Source: a virus. From it: DNA of 31,916 nt. The notes beneath the pieces were generated by a model that was not told the DNA's origin, ran no database searches, and saw only the letters and a list, made by a program, of their open reading frames with translations. The stretch lies in the IMG/VR virus record IMGVR_UViG_3300013126_002175, positions 1 through 31,916 of that record. One strand, 5' to 3'. This document shows, in pieces, positions 29,905 through 31,916 of this stretch (positions within the stretch are counted from its first letter, which is position 1; every line of letters starts with the position of its first letter). Both the position numbers and the translations under genes were made by a program.

Positions 29905-31222
29905 TAAACGAATTGGCTTCGTCGTAAGCAGTCAAACATTAATACCTCATGGTGGTATTGGTCAGTTCGCTAAAAGTTTTTGTGAACTAATGGATACACA
30001 TAATGTTAAAGTAGATATTATATGTGACAAAGAACCAAAAGATAGTGAATTTGTAAAATCACTTAATGCTAAGATAATCTATCCAGCAACACCATATCTA
30101 TACACAAGTCATAGCAATATTTTTATGTATGGTGACACATATTGTTATGAGCGTATGGCAAATTTTCGTAATGCTATTATTAAAGCACTTGAGACAAACT
30201 TATATGATAGTTTTATCTGTAACACATATGAATCAATTCAAGTAGCTAGTACTATGGGTCTAGAAGATTGTATCCAAATAATAGGTTATACTCATTTAGA
30301 AAGTCAAATTTTTAAGGATACAAAAAATCCGTTCTTGGTCAGTACCAATGACATGATGCGTAAACAACTTGAATCTTATGGATTATGGGTGGGCACACAA
30401 AGTAAGTTCAATCAGTTATCTATGAGTAATGGAGCATGGCACCTTCCTATCCCAATTACAGAGCGTGGCTTACTAGAAGAACATCATAAGCCACGAGAAG
30501 GTGTATTGTTTATTGGTCGTTGGGAGGAAGGCAAAAATCCTGAATTGTTTATTGATTTAATTGAACAAACTAAGTTACCAGCAAAAGTAATGACCAGTCC
30601 AAATGGTGTGAAAAAATTTGAAGATCGCCTTAAAAAGATTGATGTACAATATGATATCCGTGCTAGTATAATTGGACAAGAAAAAGTAGACTTTATTACT
30701 AGTAGTAGAGTAGCATTCAATCCAAGTACAGTAGAAAGCTATGGTATGGCTTTTTATGAACAGCATATACAGTTACCCACAGTTGTGTTAGAAAATCAAC
30801 GCTGGACTCAGAACTTTGATAGTAATCATTTCTATACAGTCAATAAAAAGAATATGGCTGAAGTAGTTAAGGAATTATATGATAGTATGCCAAACAGTAG
30901 TGATTACTATAAACTAGGAAATTTAGAAAAACATGTTGCGATTGAAAATAACTTATTTCATAAATGGAATAGTTGTTTTAATGAATTTACCAGTAAACAA
31001 TCTAATAACAATACTGCTAAAATCTGTAATTTCAACACGGTACAGCTAAGTGATTATATCACAGCACTTAACAGAAATTTAATTTGTATTGATGATATAC
31101 GAAGTGTATTGACTAATAAACACAAGTTTCGTGTGATTTATACTGATAATGATACATGGTTAACAAAAGATCCTAACTTTGAACCAAACACAACAGAAGA
31201 AAATTTATTTGAGGGACTATGA
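29891..31222 (+). CDS. Glycosyltransferase (GT4-like)
   Basis: This 443-residue protein starts with GTG after an AAGGG site. The N-terminal domain has the GT-B acceptor pattern with a Gly-rich loop (PHGGIGQFAKSFCELMDTH, about residues 19-37). The C-terminal domain starts at GVLFIGRWEEGKNPELFIDL (about 202-221). A VAFNPSTVESYGMAFYEQ block (about 276-293) holds the E..(7)..E pair that binds the nucleotide sugar in GT4 enzymes. It is related in plan to the enzyme at 21007-22182. It overlaps a GalE-like epimerase gene (ATGA), suggesting a sugar-nucleotide pathway feeding a glycosylation step. Confidence 0.88.
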   Translation: MRTYSKRIGFVVSSQTLIPHGGIGQFAKSFCELMDTHNVKVDIICDKEPKDSEFVKSLNAKIIYPATPYLYTSHSNIFMYGDTYCYERMANFRNAIIKALETNLYDSFICNTYESIQVASTMGLEDCIQIIGYTHLESQIFKDTKNPFLVSTNDMMRKQLESYGLWVGTQSKFNQLSMSNGAWHLPIPITERGLLEEHHKPREGVLFIGRWEEGKNPELFIDLIEQTKLPAKVMTSPNGVKKFEDRLKKIDVQYDIRASIIGQEKVDFITSSRVAFNPSTVESYGMAFYEQHIQLPTVVLENQRWTQNFDSNHFYTVNKKNMAEVVKELYDSMPNSSDYYKLGNLEKHVAIENNLFHKWNSCFNEFTSKQSNNNTAKICNFNTVQLSDYITALNRNLICIDDIRSVLTNKHKFRVIYTDNDTWLTKDPNFEPNTTEENLFEGL

Positions 31223-31916
31223 AAAAAATATTGATAACAGGGTGTAGTGGATATATTGGTTCACATTTGTCTAAAATCTTAATGAAAGATTATGTAGTAC
31301 ATGGTATAGACAAGAATGATCCAACAGTAAATTTAAACTGGTTTCACAAAACCAATATCAACCATCCAATCATATTAGATGAAGAATACGATGTAATCGT
31401 ACACTTAGCAGCATTAGTTAATGTTGGGGAAAGTGAAAAGATTCCCATTATGTACTATATTACTAATACTAACGGTACAATGAATGTTGTCAAAAACATC
31501 AAATCAAAACACTTTATTTTTGCTAGTACTGGTGCTGCCGAACTATGCCATAGCCCATATGGAGTAAGTAAGCGTATGGCTGAAGATATTGTTCGTGAAT
31601 ATTGTACAGTACATCGTCCTATTCCATATACAATTTTTAGATTTTACAATGTGATAGGTGTTGATGGCATTAAACCAACCAATCCAGATGGACTATTTTA
31701 CAAACTATTAGAAGCTACAAGAACAGGCGAGTTTACAATATACGGAAAAGATTACGATACAATTGACGGTACTTGTTTGCGTGATTATGTACATGTACTA
31801 GAAATATGTAATGCTATTAAGCTTGCTATAGAAAGACCAAGCAATAGTATTGAATGTTTGGGACATGGCGTAGGATATAGCGTAAAAGAGATTGTAGAAC
31901 TATTCCAAGATGTTAA
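31219..31916 (+). CDS. NAD-dependent sugar epimerase (GalE-like), 3' end cut by window edge
   Basis: The open frame runs from ATG 31219 to the window end, so about 232 residues are visible of an expected 310-340. The extended SDR signature is clear: TGCSGYIGSHL (Gly8, Gly11, Gly14) for NAD binding, VIVHLAALVNVGES, the FASTGAAEL serine/threonine and the YGVSK catalytic Tyr114/Lys118, then RFYNVIG and CLRDYVHV, as in UDP-glucose 4-epimerase. It overlaps the glycosyltransferase by 4 bases and would supply its nucleotide sugar. The precise substrate cannot be read. Confidence 0.9.
   Translation, partial: MKKILITGCSGYIGSHLSKILMKDYVVHGIDKNDPTVNLNWFHKTNINHPIILDEEYDVIVHLAALVNVGESEKIPIMYYITNTNGTMNVVKNIKSKHFIFASTGAAELCHSPYGVSKRMAEDIVREYCTVHRPIPYTIFRFYNVIGVDGIKPTNPDGLFYKLLEATRTGEFTIYGKDYDTIDGTCLRDYVHVLEICNAIKLAIERPSNSIECLGHGVGYSVKEIVELFQDV

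Noticed and set aside
1-31916. tRNA or tmRNA genes, as found in related phages
   Set aside because: I inspected the short intergenic gaps and found no cloverleaf or CCA-ending structure.

Overview
The window is a tightly packed, AT-rich segment of a tailed-phage genome of the T4-like myovirus superfamily. The evidence is a gp43-like family B DNA polymerase, a gp45-like sliding clamp, a DsbA-like DNA-binding protein, T4-type late promoter octamers ([T/G/A]ATAAATA), many ATGA/TAATG overlaps between genes, a GH19 endolysin and several free-standing homing endonucleases. The mix of genes (DUF5872-like modules, Asn-rich exported protein, split-intein nucleotide gene, FolE/QueD/QueE/DpdA) fits marine or freshwater phages of streamlined bacteria, such as pelagimyophages and methylophages. 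One GC-rich insert encodes the N-terminal part of a betaproteobacterial-type Tim44-like protein, so a Burkholderiales or Methylophilaceae-type host is a reasonable guess, but it is an inference.

Layout. 1-4.8 kb (+): a modular structural-type protein cut by the left edge, a Cys-rich protein, a Dps ferritin, a GH19 endolysin, a methyltransferase-like protein, an exported thermonuclease and a hidden 59-codon membrane ORF, closed by a strong terminator hairpin. 4.8-5.3 kb (-): a DUF4337-like membrane protein. 5.4-11.4 kb (+): exported, lipoprotein and membrane proteins, including an Asn-rich repeat protein, the host-derived Tim44-like fragment and a zincin metallopeptidase. 11.4-14.0 kb (-): a three-gene operon with a PHP-less family C (DnaE-type) polymerase core, a class I glutamine-amidotransferase-like protein and an unknown protein. 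14.1-18.2 kb (+): DsbA-like protein, PolB and clamp behind two near-consensus sigma70 promoters. 18.2-22.2 kb (+): DpdA-type transglycosylase, small proteins, a sugar-phosphate cupin and a glycosyltransferase. 22.2-24.5 kb (+): a GMP reductase gene broken in two by a split intein, with a Vsr-like homing endonuclease between the halves. 24.5-29.5 kb (+): a Lys/Ala-rich protein, a GIY-YIG remnant, FolE, QueD, a DadA-like oxidoreductase, an HNH endonuclease and QueE. 29.5-31.9 kb (+): small proteins, a glycosyltransferase and a GalE-like epimerase cut by the right edge.

How the genes fit together. FolE, QueD and QueE convert GTP to 7-carboxy-7-deazaguanine. DpdA would exchange a 7-deazaguanine base into DNA, which predicts modified phage DNA resistant to restriction. 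QueC, needed for preQ0, is not in the window. GMP reductase and FolE both draw on guanine nucleotides. PolB and clamp form the normal T4-like replisome; the second, family C polymerase with all three catalytic aspartates is the most puzzling enzyme here. The split-intein guaC locus is the best defined unusual architecture: three cistrons whose outer two products should be trans-spliced exactly at the catalytic-cysteine loop.

There is no tRNA, rRNA or CRISPR array that I can recognise. All stretches without a gene are under 300 bases. All calls come from reading the sequence; no database search was run.
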